From: Azonexus sp. | GTDB taxonomy: Bacteria; Pseudomonadota; Gammaproteobacteria; Burkholderiales; Rhodocyclaceae | DNA length: 10,756 bases | Direction of reading: 5' to 3' | NCBI GenBank assembly: GCA_023150195.1 | Contig: JAKLLI010000077.1 | Location: forward strand, 3,247-14,002 | Shown here: positions 1-6,398 of the stretch, one piece after another | How the letters are laid out: every line of letters starts with the position of its first letter | Numbering within the stretch: the stretch's first letter is position 1 | Notes under the pieces: model-generated | Database searches by the model: none | What the model was told of the DNA's origin: nothing | Seen by the model: only the letters and a program-made list of their open reading frames with translations | Translations under genes and position numbers: made by a program

Positions 1-174
1 ATTCAAACCAGGCTTGCACAGTTACCCAGGGCACAGAGAATCCGCAAGTCGGTACGTGAATACAGAAATCTGGCTGGAGCCGTGACGTCACAGTGGGGGC
101 AAGTGAAAGCCCGTTGCACGCAAGCCGCATTGTTCGATCAACAGATTCAACCTGAATTGCCCCGTCTTCGGTAG
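1..174 (+). CDS. Possible C-terminal end of an unrecognised protein (partial, enters from left edge)
   Basis: An open frame runs from the first base to a TAG at 172-174, giving 57 residues with no start in view. The peptide is rich in Arg and Gln (it includes RLAQLPRAQRIRKSVREYRN and ends in PELPRLR) and looks helical. I do not recognise the family. With only 57 codons, an open frame could occur by chance in GC-rich DNA, so this may not be a gene. If real, it would be the tail of a plus-strand gene that is convergent with the minus-strand ComB-like gene ending at 381. No function can be given. Confidence 0.3.
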   Translation: MQTRLAQLPRAQRIRKSVREYRNLAGAVTSQWGQVKARCTQAALFDQQIQPELPRLR

Positions 175-380
175 ATACTTTGCAGCCAATCAAATGACAG
201 GCCACCAGCGTATTGGTGCCTGCTGACGCTGACCGATGAGCCGATGACAGGATTGGCCGAGGAGTTGTCCGTGGTCAGACTTGTTGAGCGCCAAGTCACA
301 TCAGAAACCTGCCGCGGGATCTCCGAATCGGCAAAGATCGGGTATAGGTCAACTTGCGCCACACCACCAATCAAACAGCC
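175..380. other. Intergenic stretch with no supported gene
   Basis: This stretch lies between the putative partial frame ending at 174 and the 3' end of the ComB-like gene at 381. Short open frames exist on both strands, but none has a ribosome binding site plus a recognisable protein. I see no clear hairpin-plus-T-tract terminator and no RNA gene. It may be ordinary spacer or decayed sequence. Confidence 0.5.
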
Positions 381-1067
381 CTACCGAATCACCATCACCC
401 CATCTTCCCACCGCACCCGCATGGCGAAGTCGAAGCGGTCGGTGTCTGCGCACAGGTCGAGGTCGGCGAGGGGGAGATTCGGCCAGTCGCCGCTGGCAAA
501 GCGTCGACCGAAATCGGAACGTTTGACCCGTTGACCGTAGGTGGCGGGATCGGGGGATTCGCCGCGCAGCAGCGCTTGAATGTAGTCGGCGCAGGCGATG
601 TCTTCGTCGCCATCGCGATCCACCCATTCACCGGTGATCACGAAACACACTTCCTTGGCGCCGGCTTGGCGGATGGCCTCGGCAGTGGCGCGCGCGCAGA
701 CCAGGCTGGCGGCGAACAGCTGGCGCGAGTGGCCAAAGCGTTGCAGGCCGCGCACGCCGGCGGCGGTGCTCATGACCACAGCCTTGCCTTTGAGATCGGC
801 GTTGAGCAAGGCAGCCGGCGAGTTGCCGAAATCGAAGCCGGGGGCCGGATCGCCGCCGGCAACGGCACCTACGGCCAGACTGTTCGGCAATTGGGCCTGC
901 AACTGTTGCGCGGCGCTGACCAGTTCCACCGGGTAGATCGCCCGGGCGCCGCGCGATAGCACCACGGCGGCGGTGGTAAAGGAACGCAGCACATCGATCA
1001 CGACTACCGTGTCGGCAGTTTCCGGCAGGTGTTGCAGGCGGTTGAGAAAGATGCGGGAAAAGTTCAT
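381..1067 (-). CDS. ComB-like 2-phosphosulfolactate phosphatase family protein
   Basis: A 228-residue protein of the usual ComB length. Family-like motifs are visible: VVIDVLRSFTTA at residues 22-33, GFDFGNSPA at 77-85, MSTAAGVRGL at 99-108, and an acidic EDIACADYI segment near 155-163. In methanogens ComB is a Mg-dependent phosphatase that acts on 2-phosphosulfolactate in coenzyme M synthesis. Bacterial relatives are common in organisms with no known coenzyme M pathway, and their substrate is generally unproven, so the reaction here is not certain. The start at 1067 is chosen because an AAAGGACG ribosome binding site lies just upstream. The frame stays open to 1388, but that extension would cover the divergent methyltransferase gene. 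It is probably cytoplasmic, since no signal peptide or membrane segment is seen. Confidence 0.82.
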   Translation of the reverse strand: MNFSRIFLNRLQHLPETADTVVVIDVLRSFTTAAVVLSRGARAIYPVELVSAAQQLQAQLPNSLAVGAVAGGDPAPGFDFGNSPAALLNADLKGKAVVMSTAAGVRGLQRFGHSRQLFAASLVCARATAEAIRQAGAKEVCFVITGEWVDRDGDEDIACADYIQALLRGESPDPATYGQRVKRSDFGRRFASGDWPNLPLADLDLCADTDRFDFAMRVRWEDGVMVIR

Positions 1068-1130
1068 GGCAGACGTCCTTTGGCGCAAACATAGCGTTCC
1101 CGCAAACGCCGCGCAAGCCGTGTGCCGCAA

Positions 1131-1160
1131 GGGACAGCGTATTTCATCATCGGTTAATAT
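1131..1160 (+). promoter_or_regulatory. Possible sigma-70 type promoter for the methyltransferase gene
   Basis: GGGACA (1131-1136; 4 of 6 matches to TTGACA) is followed after 18 bp by TAATAT (1155-1160; 4 of 6 matches to TATAAT). It lies between the divergent ComB-like and methyltransferase genes. Transcription would begin near 1167, upstream of the ATG at 1195 but downstream of the in-frame ATG at 1159, which fits the 1195 start. The match is modest and was found by eye. Confidence 0.3.
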
Positions 1161-1194
1161 GGCGTTTTCTGCCTTCCTGTCAGATGAGCCCGCC

Positions 1195-1905
1195 ATGAAA
1201 ATCGCCGATCCCACCCAAACCACGCTGGTTAACGAAGTGAAGCTGATGTTGTCCGAGTTGCCGCTCGACGGGGCCACGGTGCTGGAGCTGGGTTGTGGCC
1301 GGGCGGAGAAAACCCGCACGCTGGCTGAAAGCGGTCGCCCCAAGGCAATCATTGCGCTGGAGGTCGATACCATCCAGCACGCGCGCAATCTGGCGATTAC
1401 TGACCTGCCGCAGGTCAGTTTCCGTCAGGGCGGTGCCGAGGCCATTCCGGCCGATGACGCGAGTGCAGACATCGTGATCCTGTTCAAGTCGCTGCATCAT
1501 GTGCCCGTGGCCCACATGGATCAGGCGCTGCGGGAAATTGCCCGCGTGCTCAAGCCGGGCGGTTTGGCGTGGATTTCCGAACCGGTCTTTGCCGGCGAAC
1601 TGAACGAGATCATGCGCCTCTTCCACGACGAGCAAATCGTGCGCGAGGCCGCCTTTGCGGCAGTCTGCAAGGCCGTGGATAGCGGCCTGCTGGCGCTGGA
1701 CCGGGAACTGTTCTTCAACACCCGCAGCCTGTTCGACAGTTTTGAGGCCTTCGACCAGCGCATGATCAAGGTCACCCACTCCAACCACCAGTTGCCGCCT
1801 GCGGTCTACGCCGCGGTCAAGGCAAAATTCGCAGCCCATCTGGGACCGGAAGGCGCGACCTTCCTCAACCCGCAGCGGGTGGATGTGCTGCGCAAGCCGG
1901 CCTGA
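1195..1905 (+). CDS. Class I SAM-dependent methyltransferase
   Basis: A 236-residue protein with the Rossmann-fold methyltransferase signatures in order. Motif I is VLELGCGRAEK (residues 29-39), which binds S-adenosylmethionine. An acidic residue after strand 2 (E56 in ALEVD) would bind the ribose hydroxyls. ADIVILFKSLHHV (91-103) and RVLKPGG (117-123) are typical of the Methyltransf_11/UbiE-like group. The C-terminal part, after about 130, carries a longer helical region that may shape the substrate pocket. The substrate cannot be read from sequence. An in-frame ATG at 1159 would add 12 residues. I prefer 1195 because MKIADPTQ looks like a natural N-terminus and a possible promoter lies over 1131-1160. 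The gene is divergent from the ComB-like gene. Nothing ties it to nitrogen fixation. Confidence 0.85.
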   Translation: MKIADPTQTTLVNEVKLMLSELPLDGATVLELGCGRAEKTRTLAESGRPKAIIALEVDTIQHARNLAITDLPQVSFRQGGAEAIPADDASADIVILFKSLHHVPVAHMDQALREIARVLKPGGLAWISEPVFAGELNEIMRLFHDEQIVREAAFAAVCKAVDSGLLALDRELFFNTRSLFDSFEAFDQRMIKVTHSNHQLPPAVYAAVKAKFAAHLGPEGATFLNPQRVDVLRKPA

Positions 1906-1916
1906 TTACCCGGCCA

Positions 1917-1947
1917 GCGGGCGCCCGCCCCCCCCCGCCATTTTTTT
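1917..1947. repeat. GC palindrome followed by C9 and T7 homopolymer tracts
   Basis: GCGGGCGCCCGC (1917-1928) is a perfect 12-bp palindrome that runs into a C9 tract (1928-1936). GCCA follows, then T7 (1941-1947). The stretch sits between the methyltransferase stop and the metallopeptidase gene. The T tract is about 12 nt from the palindrome, which has no loop, so it does not make a convincing intrinsic terminator. The homopolymers are prone to slippage and sequencing error. Confidence 0.4.
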
Positions 1948-1980
1948 GCCCGGCGGCCCGTCGACCGTAGAATGCCGGGC
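1948..1980 (+). promoter_or_regulatory. Leader hairpin immediately before the metallopeptidase start codon
   Basis: GCCCGGC (1948-1954) and GCCGGGC (1974-1980) form a perfect 7-bp stem with a 19-nt loop. The stem ends one base before the ATG at 1982. No Shine-Dalgarno sequence is visible in front of that ATG, so the hairpin could affect ribosome access. In DNA this GC-rich a 7-bp match may also be chance. Confidence 0.3.
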
Positions 1981-1981
1981 C

Positions 1982-2515
1982 ATGAATGCCCCGCACATGC
2001 CCGATTATCTTGCCGCCTACCCGCCCGCGCTGGTTGAACCGGTGCGCCGGCTGATTGCCGAAAACCGCCTGGGCGCCGCCCTGCTGAAAAAATATCCGCA
2101 GGCGCACGAGGTTCGTACCGACAAGGCACTGTACGACTACGTTCAGGCAATCAAGGCACGCCATCTGCGCAATGCGCCGCCGATCAGCCGGGTAGCGTTT
2201 GACGGCAAATTACAGGCGGTGGCCAAGGCGCTGGGCACCCACACCCGCATCGCCCGGGTGCAAGGGGCCAAACTCAAGACCCGGCACGAGATTCATGTGG
2301 CCACCGTCTTCCGGGAAGCGCCGCCGGAATTCCTGAGCATGATCGTGGCCCACGAACTGGCCCACCTGCGCCATGGCGAGCACGACAAGCCCTTTTACCA
2401 GTTGTGCAGCCACCTGGAACCTGCCTATTTCCAGCTGGAATTCGACCTGCGGATTTACCTCAGCCATCTGGCGGCGGGCGGTGAGGTGTTATGGCCGGCA
2501 CGCGGCACGTCGTAA
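1982..2515 (+). CDS. YgjP/M48-like zinc metallopeptidase (DUF45-type)
   Basis: A 177-residue protein with a gluzincin-type zinc site: HELAH at residues 124-128 supplies two His ligands and the catalytic Glu, and HGEHDKPFY (131-139) supplies a probable third His (H134). This HELxH...HxxxF/W spacing is characteristic of the YgjP/SprT-like M48 group, though the family's usual N-terminal part differs here. Physiological substrates of this group are largely unknown. No signal peptide or transmembrane helix is seen, so it is predicted to be cytoplasmic. The start at 1982 follows a hairpin and has no clear ribosome binding site; ATG at 1997 (MPDYLAAY) is a possible alternative. The gene ends just upstream of the nif promoter and is probably not part of that operon. 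Confidence 0.75.
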   Translation: MNAPHMPDYLAAYPPALVEPVRRLIAENRLGAALLKKYPQAHEVRTDKALYDYVQAIKARHLRNAPPISRVAFDGKLQAVAKALGTHTRIARVQGAKLKTRHEIHVATVFREAPPEFLSMIVAHELAHLRHGEHDKPFYQLCSHLEPAYFQLEFDLRIYLSHLAAGGEVLWPARGTS

Positions 2516-2518
2516 CCC

Positions 2519-2534
2519 TGTCGACTTTGCGACA
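2519..2534 (+). promoter_or_regulatory. NifA upstream activator sequence (TGT-N10-ACA)
   Basis: TGT at 2519-2521, ten bases, then ACA at 2532-2534: an exact match to the NifA binding consensus. It lies about 65-80 bp upstream of the -24 element, within the usual range for a NifA enhancer. A single perfect site is visible. It overlaps the end of the region just after the metallopeptidase stop codon. Confidence 0.85.
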
Positions 2535-2566
2535 AGTGCCCCGACAAGCGTTTTTCACAAAACACG

Positions 2567-2581
2567 TAAATCACTGATTTA
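2567..2581. promoter_or_regulatory. AT-rich palindrome / IHF-like site between activator site and core promoter
   Basis: TAAATCACTGATTTA is a perfect inverted repeat of 7 bp arms around a central C. The segment 2569-2581 also fits the IHF consensus WATCARNNNNTTR with one mismatch (C in place of R). IHF bends the DNA between the NifA site and the sigma-54 promoter in many nif operons, and the position here is right for that. The symmetry could instead mark the operator of a dimeric repressor. Confidence 0.55.
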
Positions 2582-2597
2582 ACGGAATAAACACCAC

Positions 2598-2613
2598 TGG
2601 CACACCGATTGCT
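2598..2613 (+). promoter_or_regulatory. Sigma-54 (RpoN) -24/-12 promoter of the nifB operon
   Basis: TGGCAC-N5-TTGCT matches the RpoN consensus exactly. The invariant GG (2599-2600) and GC (2611-2612) are separated by 10 bp, as required. Transcription should start near 2624. Together with the NifA site upstream, this shows that the operon is expressed only when NifA is active, that is, under nitrogen limitation and low oxygen. Confidence 0.92.
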
Positions 2614-2635
2614 GTTTAGCCTGCGCACAGCTTTC

Positions 2636-2641
2636 GAGGAG
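2636..2641 (+). promoter_or_regulatory. Ribosome binding site fixing the GTG start of nifB
   Basis: GAGGAG lies 8 nt before the GTG at 2650. It is a strong Shine-Dalgarno match and supports the GTG as the real start, giving the N-terminus MELPVISN. Confidence 0.75.
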
Positions 2642-2649
2642 CCTTCATC

Positions 2650-4079
2650 GTGGAACTTCCAGTCATCAGCAACAGCGCGCCGGCAGCAGAAGGCGGCGGC
2701 TGTTCCTCCAGCGGCTGCGGCACGGCGCCGGATGCCCTGAGCCATTTGCCCGACCATATCCGCGCCAAGGTACAGGATCACCCCTGTTACTCCGAAGAGG
2801 CGCATCACTACTTCGCCCGCATGCATGTGGCCGTCGCCCCCGCCTGCAACATCCAGTGTAATTACTGCAACCGCAAGTACGACTGCTCCAACGAATCCCG
2901 TCCGGGCGTCGTGTCCGAGCTGCTGACGCCGGATCAGGCGATCAAGAAGGTGCTTGCCGTCGCGGCTGAAATTCCGCAGATGACCGTATTGGGCATCGCC
3001 GGCCCCGGAGACCCCTTGGCCAACCCGGGCTTTCCCTGCCCCAGTACGTCGACGAAATCGCCAAACACAACATCGACCATGTGACGATCACCATCAACTG
3101 CGTCGATCCGGAAGTGGGTGCCAAGATTTATCCGTGGATCTATTGGGAAAACAAGCGCATTTTCGGCATCGAAGGCGCGCGCATCCTGATCGAGCAGCAG
3201 CAGAAAGGTCTGCAGATGCTGACTGACCGCGGCATTCTGGTGAAGGTCAATTCGGTGCTGATCCCGGGCGTCAATGACGAGCATCTAAAGGAAGTGTCGA
3301 AGATCGTCAAGGCCAAGGGCGCTTTCCTGCACAACGTGATGCCGCTGATCGCCGAGCCGGAACACGGCACCTACTACGGCATCATGGAACAGCCGGAACC
3401 GACCCCGGAAATGCTCCAGGATCTGCAGGACGCCTGTGCCGGCGACATGGCGATGATGCGCCATTGCCGCCAGTGCCGTGCCGATGCGGTCGGCCTGCTG
3501 GGCGAAGATCGCGGCGATGAATTCACCATGGACAAGATCGACGTGATGGATGTCGATTACGAAGCCGCCATGGTCCGTCGCAAGGTGGTCCACGACGAAA
3601 TTCTGGAAAAACTGGACGCCAAGCGCGGCATCGTCAAGCCGAAACACGAAGGCATTCCGGCAGGTTCGCGCCCGGTGCTGATGGCGGTGGCGGGCAAGAA
3701 CGGGGTCGTTGCCGAGCACTTCGGTCATGCCAAGGAATTCCTGATCTACGAAGCCTCACCGGACGGTGTTCGCTTCCTCAGTCACCGCAAGACCGAGCTG
3801 TACTGCGGCGGCATGGATGCCTGCGGCGATGGCGACGTGGTCGACGAAGGCGCGACGGAATCCCTGCTCGACCGCAACATCCGCGTGCTCGAAGGCTGCG
3901 AAGTCGTACTCTGTTCCAAGATCGGCTACGAGCCCTGGGCCAAGCTGGAAGCCGCCGGCATCGCACCGAACGGCGAACACGCGATGGAACCGATCGAGGA
4001 GGCGGTGATGGCGGTCTACAAGGAAATCGCGGCAACCGGCAAGTTGCTTCCCGCGGTCGACAGCAAAAAGGTGGCGTAA
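2650..4079 (+). pseudogene. nifB: nifB, FeMo-cofactor precursor (NifB-co) synthase, broken by an internal deletion/frameshift
   Basis: NifB is a radical SAM enzyme that builds the [8Fe-9S-C] precursor of nitrogenase cofactors. The first frame (GTG 2650 to TGA 3084) has the SAM-cluster motif CNIQCNYC (C66, C70, C73) and [12 protein letters not shown] near residues 115-126, then turns to nonsense. The remainder is in another frame from about 3027 to the TAA at 4079. It starts with [18 protein letters not shown] and includes HCRQCRADAVG and the C-terminal NifX-like domain (AVAGKNGVVAEHFGHAKEF). Family members have roughly 24 more codons between these parts, including the STNG motif of the barrel. 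From that I infer a loss of about 73 nt (1 modulo 3), possibly at a short CCAAC-type repeat. No single intact product can be made. A GTG at 3081 overlapping the TGA could start the C-terminal piece, but that piece would lack part of the barrel. A sequencing or assembly fault is possible because both halves look well conserved. Confidence 0.9.
3021..3030 (+). other. Deletion/frameshift junction in nifB
   Basis: The authentic first frame ends at AAC-CC (3022-3026) and the second frame picks up at GGG (3027-3029). Only two bases separate codon Asn125 from the Gly codon that belongs to the NGLxLP segment of the family. This pinpoints the join to within a few bases. The deleted length is inferred from general knowledge of NifB proteins, not measured. 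Confidence 0.8.
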
Positions 4080-4358
4080 ATGGCACTGCAAATCACCCAA
4101 TCCTGCGTCAACTGCTGGGCTTGCGTCGATATCTGCCCGAACGACGCGATCTACGAGGACAAACCCCACTTCCTGATCGATGACGGGAAATGCACGGAAT
4201 GTCTCGGCGATCATGCCGATCCGCAGTGCGCCGCGATCTGCCCGATCGAAATGGCCATCGTCAACGAACTGGGCGAGTTCCTGAACCCACCCGGCTCGCT
4301 GACCGGCATTCCGATCGAAAAGCTGAAGGAATTCGGCCTGTGGCGGGACGCAGCGTAA
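4080..4358 (+). CDS. fdxN: FdxN-type 2[4Fe-4S] ferredoxin, nif-associated
   Basis: A 92-residue ferredoxin with two four-cysteine sets: C9-x2-C12-x2-C15-x3-C19-P and C38-x2-C41-x8-C50-x3-C54-P. The longer x8 loop in the second set is typical of the ferredoxins encoded directly after nifB. In Azotobacter the FdxN protein supports NifB-co formation, and it is the likely electron donor or cluster partner of NifB. The ATG at 4080 directly abuts the nifB TAA (TAAATG), which implies translational coupling, so FdxN synthesis might drop if the nifB frame is really broken. A GTG or internal start in the second nifB fragment could restore the coupling. Confidence 0.93.
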   Translation: MALQITQSCVNCWACVDICPNDAIYEDKPHFLIDDGKCTECLGDHADPQCAAICPIEMAIVNELGEFLNPPGSLTGIPIEKLKEFGLWRDAA

Positions 4359-4834
4359 TGGCCATCGTCACCTTCTACGAAAAACCCGGCTGCAAGGGCA
4401 ATCTGCGTCAAAAGACGCTGTTGGCCGCAGCCGGTCACACGGTACTCGCCAAAAGTCTGAAAACGGAACCGTGGACCGCAGAAAGGCTGCTGGGCTTTTT
4501 CGGCAGCCTGCCGGTGGCGGAGTGGTTCAATCGCGCCGCACCCGCCGTCAAGCTTGGCGAGATCGTGCCGGAAACCCTGAGCGCGGAAACCGCCCTGTCC
4601 TTGCTGCTGGAAAATCCACTGCTGATCCGCCGGCCGCTCATGGAAGTCGACGCAGCGCGCATGGTGGGCTTTGACATTGCTGCGGTCGACGCCTGGATCG
4701 GGCTGAAAAACGTGGCCTTGCCGGAAGGCAATATCGAAGCCTGCGTGCATGGCCCCGAGGGACACGGCAGCTGCGGCAGCCACGCCCACGCGCATGCGGA
4801 TGAGGAAGACCATGCCGGCTGCGGGACTCACTAA
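4358..4834 (+). CDS. nifO: NifO-like, ArsC/thioredoxin-fold nitrogenase-associated protein with a His/Cys-rich tail
   Basis: A 158-residue protein. Residues 1-125 resemble the ArsC-like nitrogenase-associated family: VTFYEKPGCKGNLRQ places C12 and R17 in the ArsC active-site position, and LIRRPLMEV (89-97) matches the ArsC RRP/KRP element. In Azotobacter vinelandii nifO lies in the order nifB-fdxN-nifO-nifQ and has been linked to molybdenum/nitrate balance, but its reaction is unknown. The last 31 residues (128-158) hold 7 His and 3 Cys plus acidic residues, and look like a metal-binding tail. The ATG overlaps the fdxN stop (TAATG). The 3' end overlaps the start of the flavodiiron gene by 23 bp. 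A glutathione-dependent reductase role is possible but unproven. Confidence 0.8.
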   Translation: MAIVTFYEKPGCKGNLRQKTLLAAAGHTVLAKSLKTEPWTAERLLGFFGSLPVAEWFNRAAPAVKLGEIVPETLSAETALSLLLENPLLIRRPLMEVDAARMVGFDIAAVDAWIGLKNVALPEGNIEACVHGPEGHGSCGSHAHAHADEEDHAGCGTH

Positions 4835-6095
4835 GGCCGCCGTCGAACTCGCTCCGGGCGTCCACTGGGTGGGCGCCCTCGACCCGCATCTGCGCAATTT
4901 CGACATCATCCTCAAAACCGCCAACGGCACCAGTTACAACGCCTACGTCGTACGCGGCGAACACGGCGTGGCAGTGATCGATACGGTCAAGGAAAGTTTT
5001 GCCGACACCTTTTTCGAGCGCCTTGAATCGGTCGCCCGTTACGACGAAATCACCACCATCGTCCTCAACCATCTGGAACCCGACCACAGCGGCGCCCTGC
5101 CCGAATTGCTCAAGCGCGCGCCGCAGGCCAAGGTCTACCTCTCCAGCCGCGCCCAGATGATGCTCAAGGCGCTGCTCAAACCCAGCGGCGAAAAACCGCC
5201 CGAATACATTCCGGTCACCACGGACGATACGGTCAACCTCGGCGGTCGTACCCTGCGCTTCCTGCACACCCCCTACCTGCACTGGCCGGATACGCAGTGC
5301 ACCTATCTGGTGGAAGATGGCTTGCTGTTTACCGGCGACATTTTCGGTTGCCATTTCTGCGATGCCCGGCTATTCAACGACACCGTCGGTGACTTCCGCT
5401 TTTCCTTCGAGTATTACTACGCGCACATCATGCGGCCCTTCCGCGAGTATGTGCTCGATGCCATCGCCCTGATCGAGCCGCTGGATATCAACCTGATTGC
5501 CCCGGCCCACGGCCCCATCCTGCGCCACCAGCCGCGCGATTACGTGCACCGCTACCGCGAACTGGCCACGCCGCGCCTGTTCAACGAAGCCAAGAGCGAA
5601 AAAACGCTGGTCGTTTTCTACATCTCCGCCTACGGCAATACTCGCCGCATGGCGGAAGCGCTCGCCGCCGGCGCCGAAAGCATGGGCGGCGTGCGTGTCT
5701 CGCTCTACGACCTGGAAGGTGGCGAATCGGGCATTTTCACCGACCTGATCGAGGAAGCGGACGGCCTCGCCTTCGGTAGTCCGACCATCAATGCCGATGC
5801 GGTCAAGCCGATCTGGGATGTGCTCTCCTCGCTGACCACGGTGAACGTCAAAGGCAAGCTGGGTGCTGCCTTCGGCTCCTACGGCTGGAGCGGCGAAGCC
5901 GTTCGCCTGATCGAGGATCGCCTGCGCGGGCTCAAATTGCGCGTGCCGCTGGAAGGCCTGCGCATCAAGCTCGTCCCCGACGACCGCGAGTTGAGCCAAT
6001 GCCGCGAACTGGGTGAACAGCTGGCCTGCCATCTCACCGGTCGCGCAGCCCCGCGCGAAATCGAATTCAGTCAATTACAGGCCACGCCTGCGTAA
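4812..6095 (+). CDS. Flavodiiron protein (FprA/ROO family O2 or NO reductase)
   Basis: A 427-residue two-domain protein. The N-terminal metallo-beta-lactamase-like domain (about 1-255) has the full diiron ligand set: H87-x-E89-x-D91 in LNHLEPDHSG, H157 in YLHWPD, D176 in FTGDIFG and H233 in APAHGP. The C-terminal flavodoxin domain (about 265-410) has the FMN phosphate loop SAYGNTRRM (272-280) and a GSYGWSGEA segment. There is no rubredoxin domain, so an external donor is needed; the neighbouring ferredoxins are candidates. Such enzymes reduce O2 to water, or NO to N2O. Inside a nif operon, O2 scavenging to protect nitrogenase is the natural inference. The start at 4812 is chosen for its AGGA ribosome site at 4803-4806; ATG at 4800 is an alternative. 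The gene overlaps nifO by 23 bp. Confidence 0.9.
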   Translation: MPAAGLTKAAVELAPGVHWVGALDPHLRNFDIILKTANGTSYNAYVVRGEHGVAVIDTVKESFADTFFERLESVARYDEITTIVLNHLEPDHSGALPELLKRAPQAKVYLSSRAQMMLKALLKPSGEKPPEYIPVTTDDTVNLGGRTLRFLHTPYLHWPDTQCTYLVEDGLLFTGDIFGCHFCDARLFNDTVGDFRFSFEYYYAHIMRPFREYVLDAIALIEPLDINLIAPAHGPILRHQPRDYVHRYRELATPRLFNEAKSEKTLVVFYISAYGNTRRMAEALAAGAESMGGVRVSLYDLEGGESGIFTDLIEEADGLAFGSPTINADAVKPIWDVLSSLTTVNVKGKLGAAFGSYGWSGEAVRLIEDRLRGLKLRVPLEGLRIKLVPDDRELSQCRELGEQLACHLTGRAAPREIEFSQLQATPA

Positions 6096-6110
6096 CTTAC
6101 GGAGTCTTTC

Positions 6111-6398
6111 ATGCCCAAAGCCAAAGTCACTTTTCAGGATATCGGCGTTTCCGTCACCGTACCGGCCGGTACCCGCCTGATCGAAGTTTCGGAAAAGGTC
6201 GGCGCCGGCATTACCTACGGCTGCCGCGAAGGCGAATGCTGCACCTGCCTGACCAAGGTGGTTTCCGGCGCCGAAAACCTGGCGCCACCGAGCATGCTGG
6301 AAGACCAGGTACTCAAGGACAACATGGCCCCGCGCGGCCATCGCCTGGCCTGCCAGGCCCAGATCATTGGAGGCGAAATCGTCGTTAAACCGGCCTGA
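6111..6398 (+). CDS. Short plant/adrenodoxin-type [2Fe-2S] ferredoxin
   Basis: A 95-residue protein with the [2Fe-2S] pattern C38-x4-C43-x2-C46-x34-C81 and an additional cysteine at C44 (GECCTC). The fold is the beta-grasp ferredoxin type, covering the whole chain. It is cytoplasmic and probably a one-electron carrier. Likely partners are the flavodiiron protein encoded 15 bp upstream or a nitrogenase-related reductase, but the sequence alone does not decide. GGAG at 6101-6104 is a good ribosome binding site. A 7-bp hairpin spans the stop codon. It resembles ferredoxins encoded in nif regions of Proteobacteria, but I do not assign a specific fdx symbol. Confidence 0.87.
   Translation: MPKAKVTFQDIGVSVTVPAGTRLIEVSEKVGAGITYGCREGECCTCLTKVVSGAENLAPPSMLEDQVLKDNMAPRGHRLACQAQIIGGEIVVKPA

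Noticed and set aside
244..534. Plus-strand open frames around 244-959
   Set aside because: Low-complexity, Arg/Ser- or Ala-rich translations with no family pattern. Past 381 they lie opposite the well-supported ComB-like gene.
1068..1388. Upstream extension of the ComB-like minus-strand frame by 107 codons
   Set aside because: The extension overlaps the divergent methyltransferase gene. The family length and the AAAGGACG ribosome site point to the start at 1067.
4638..5354. Long minus-strand open frame (238 codons) opposite nifO and the flavodiiron gene
   Set aside because: It covers two overlapping genes with full catalytic motifs on the other strand, and its own translation shows no domain. 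Open antisense frames are common in GC-rich DNA.
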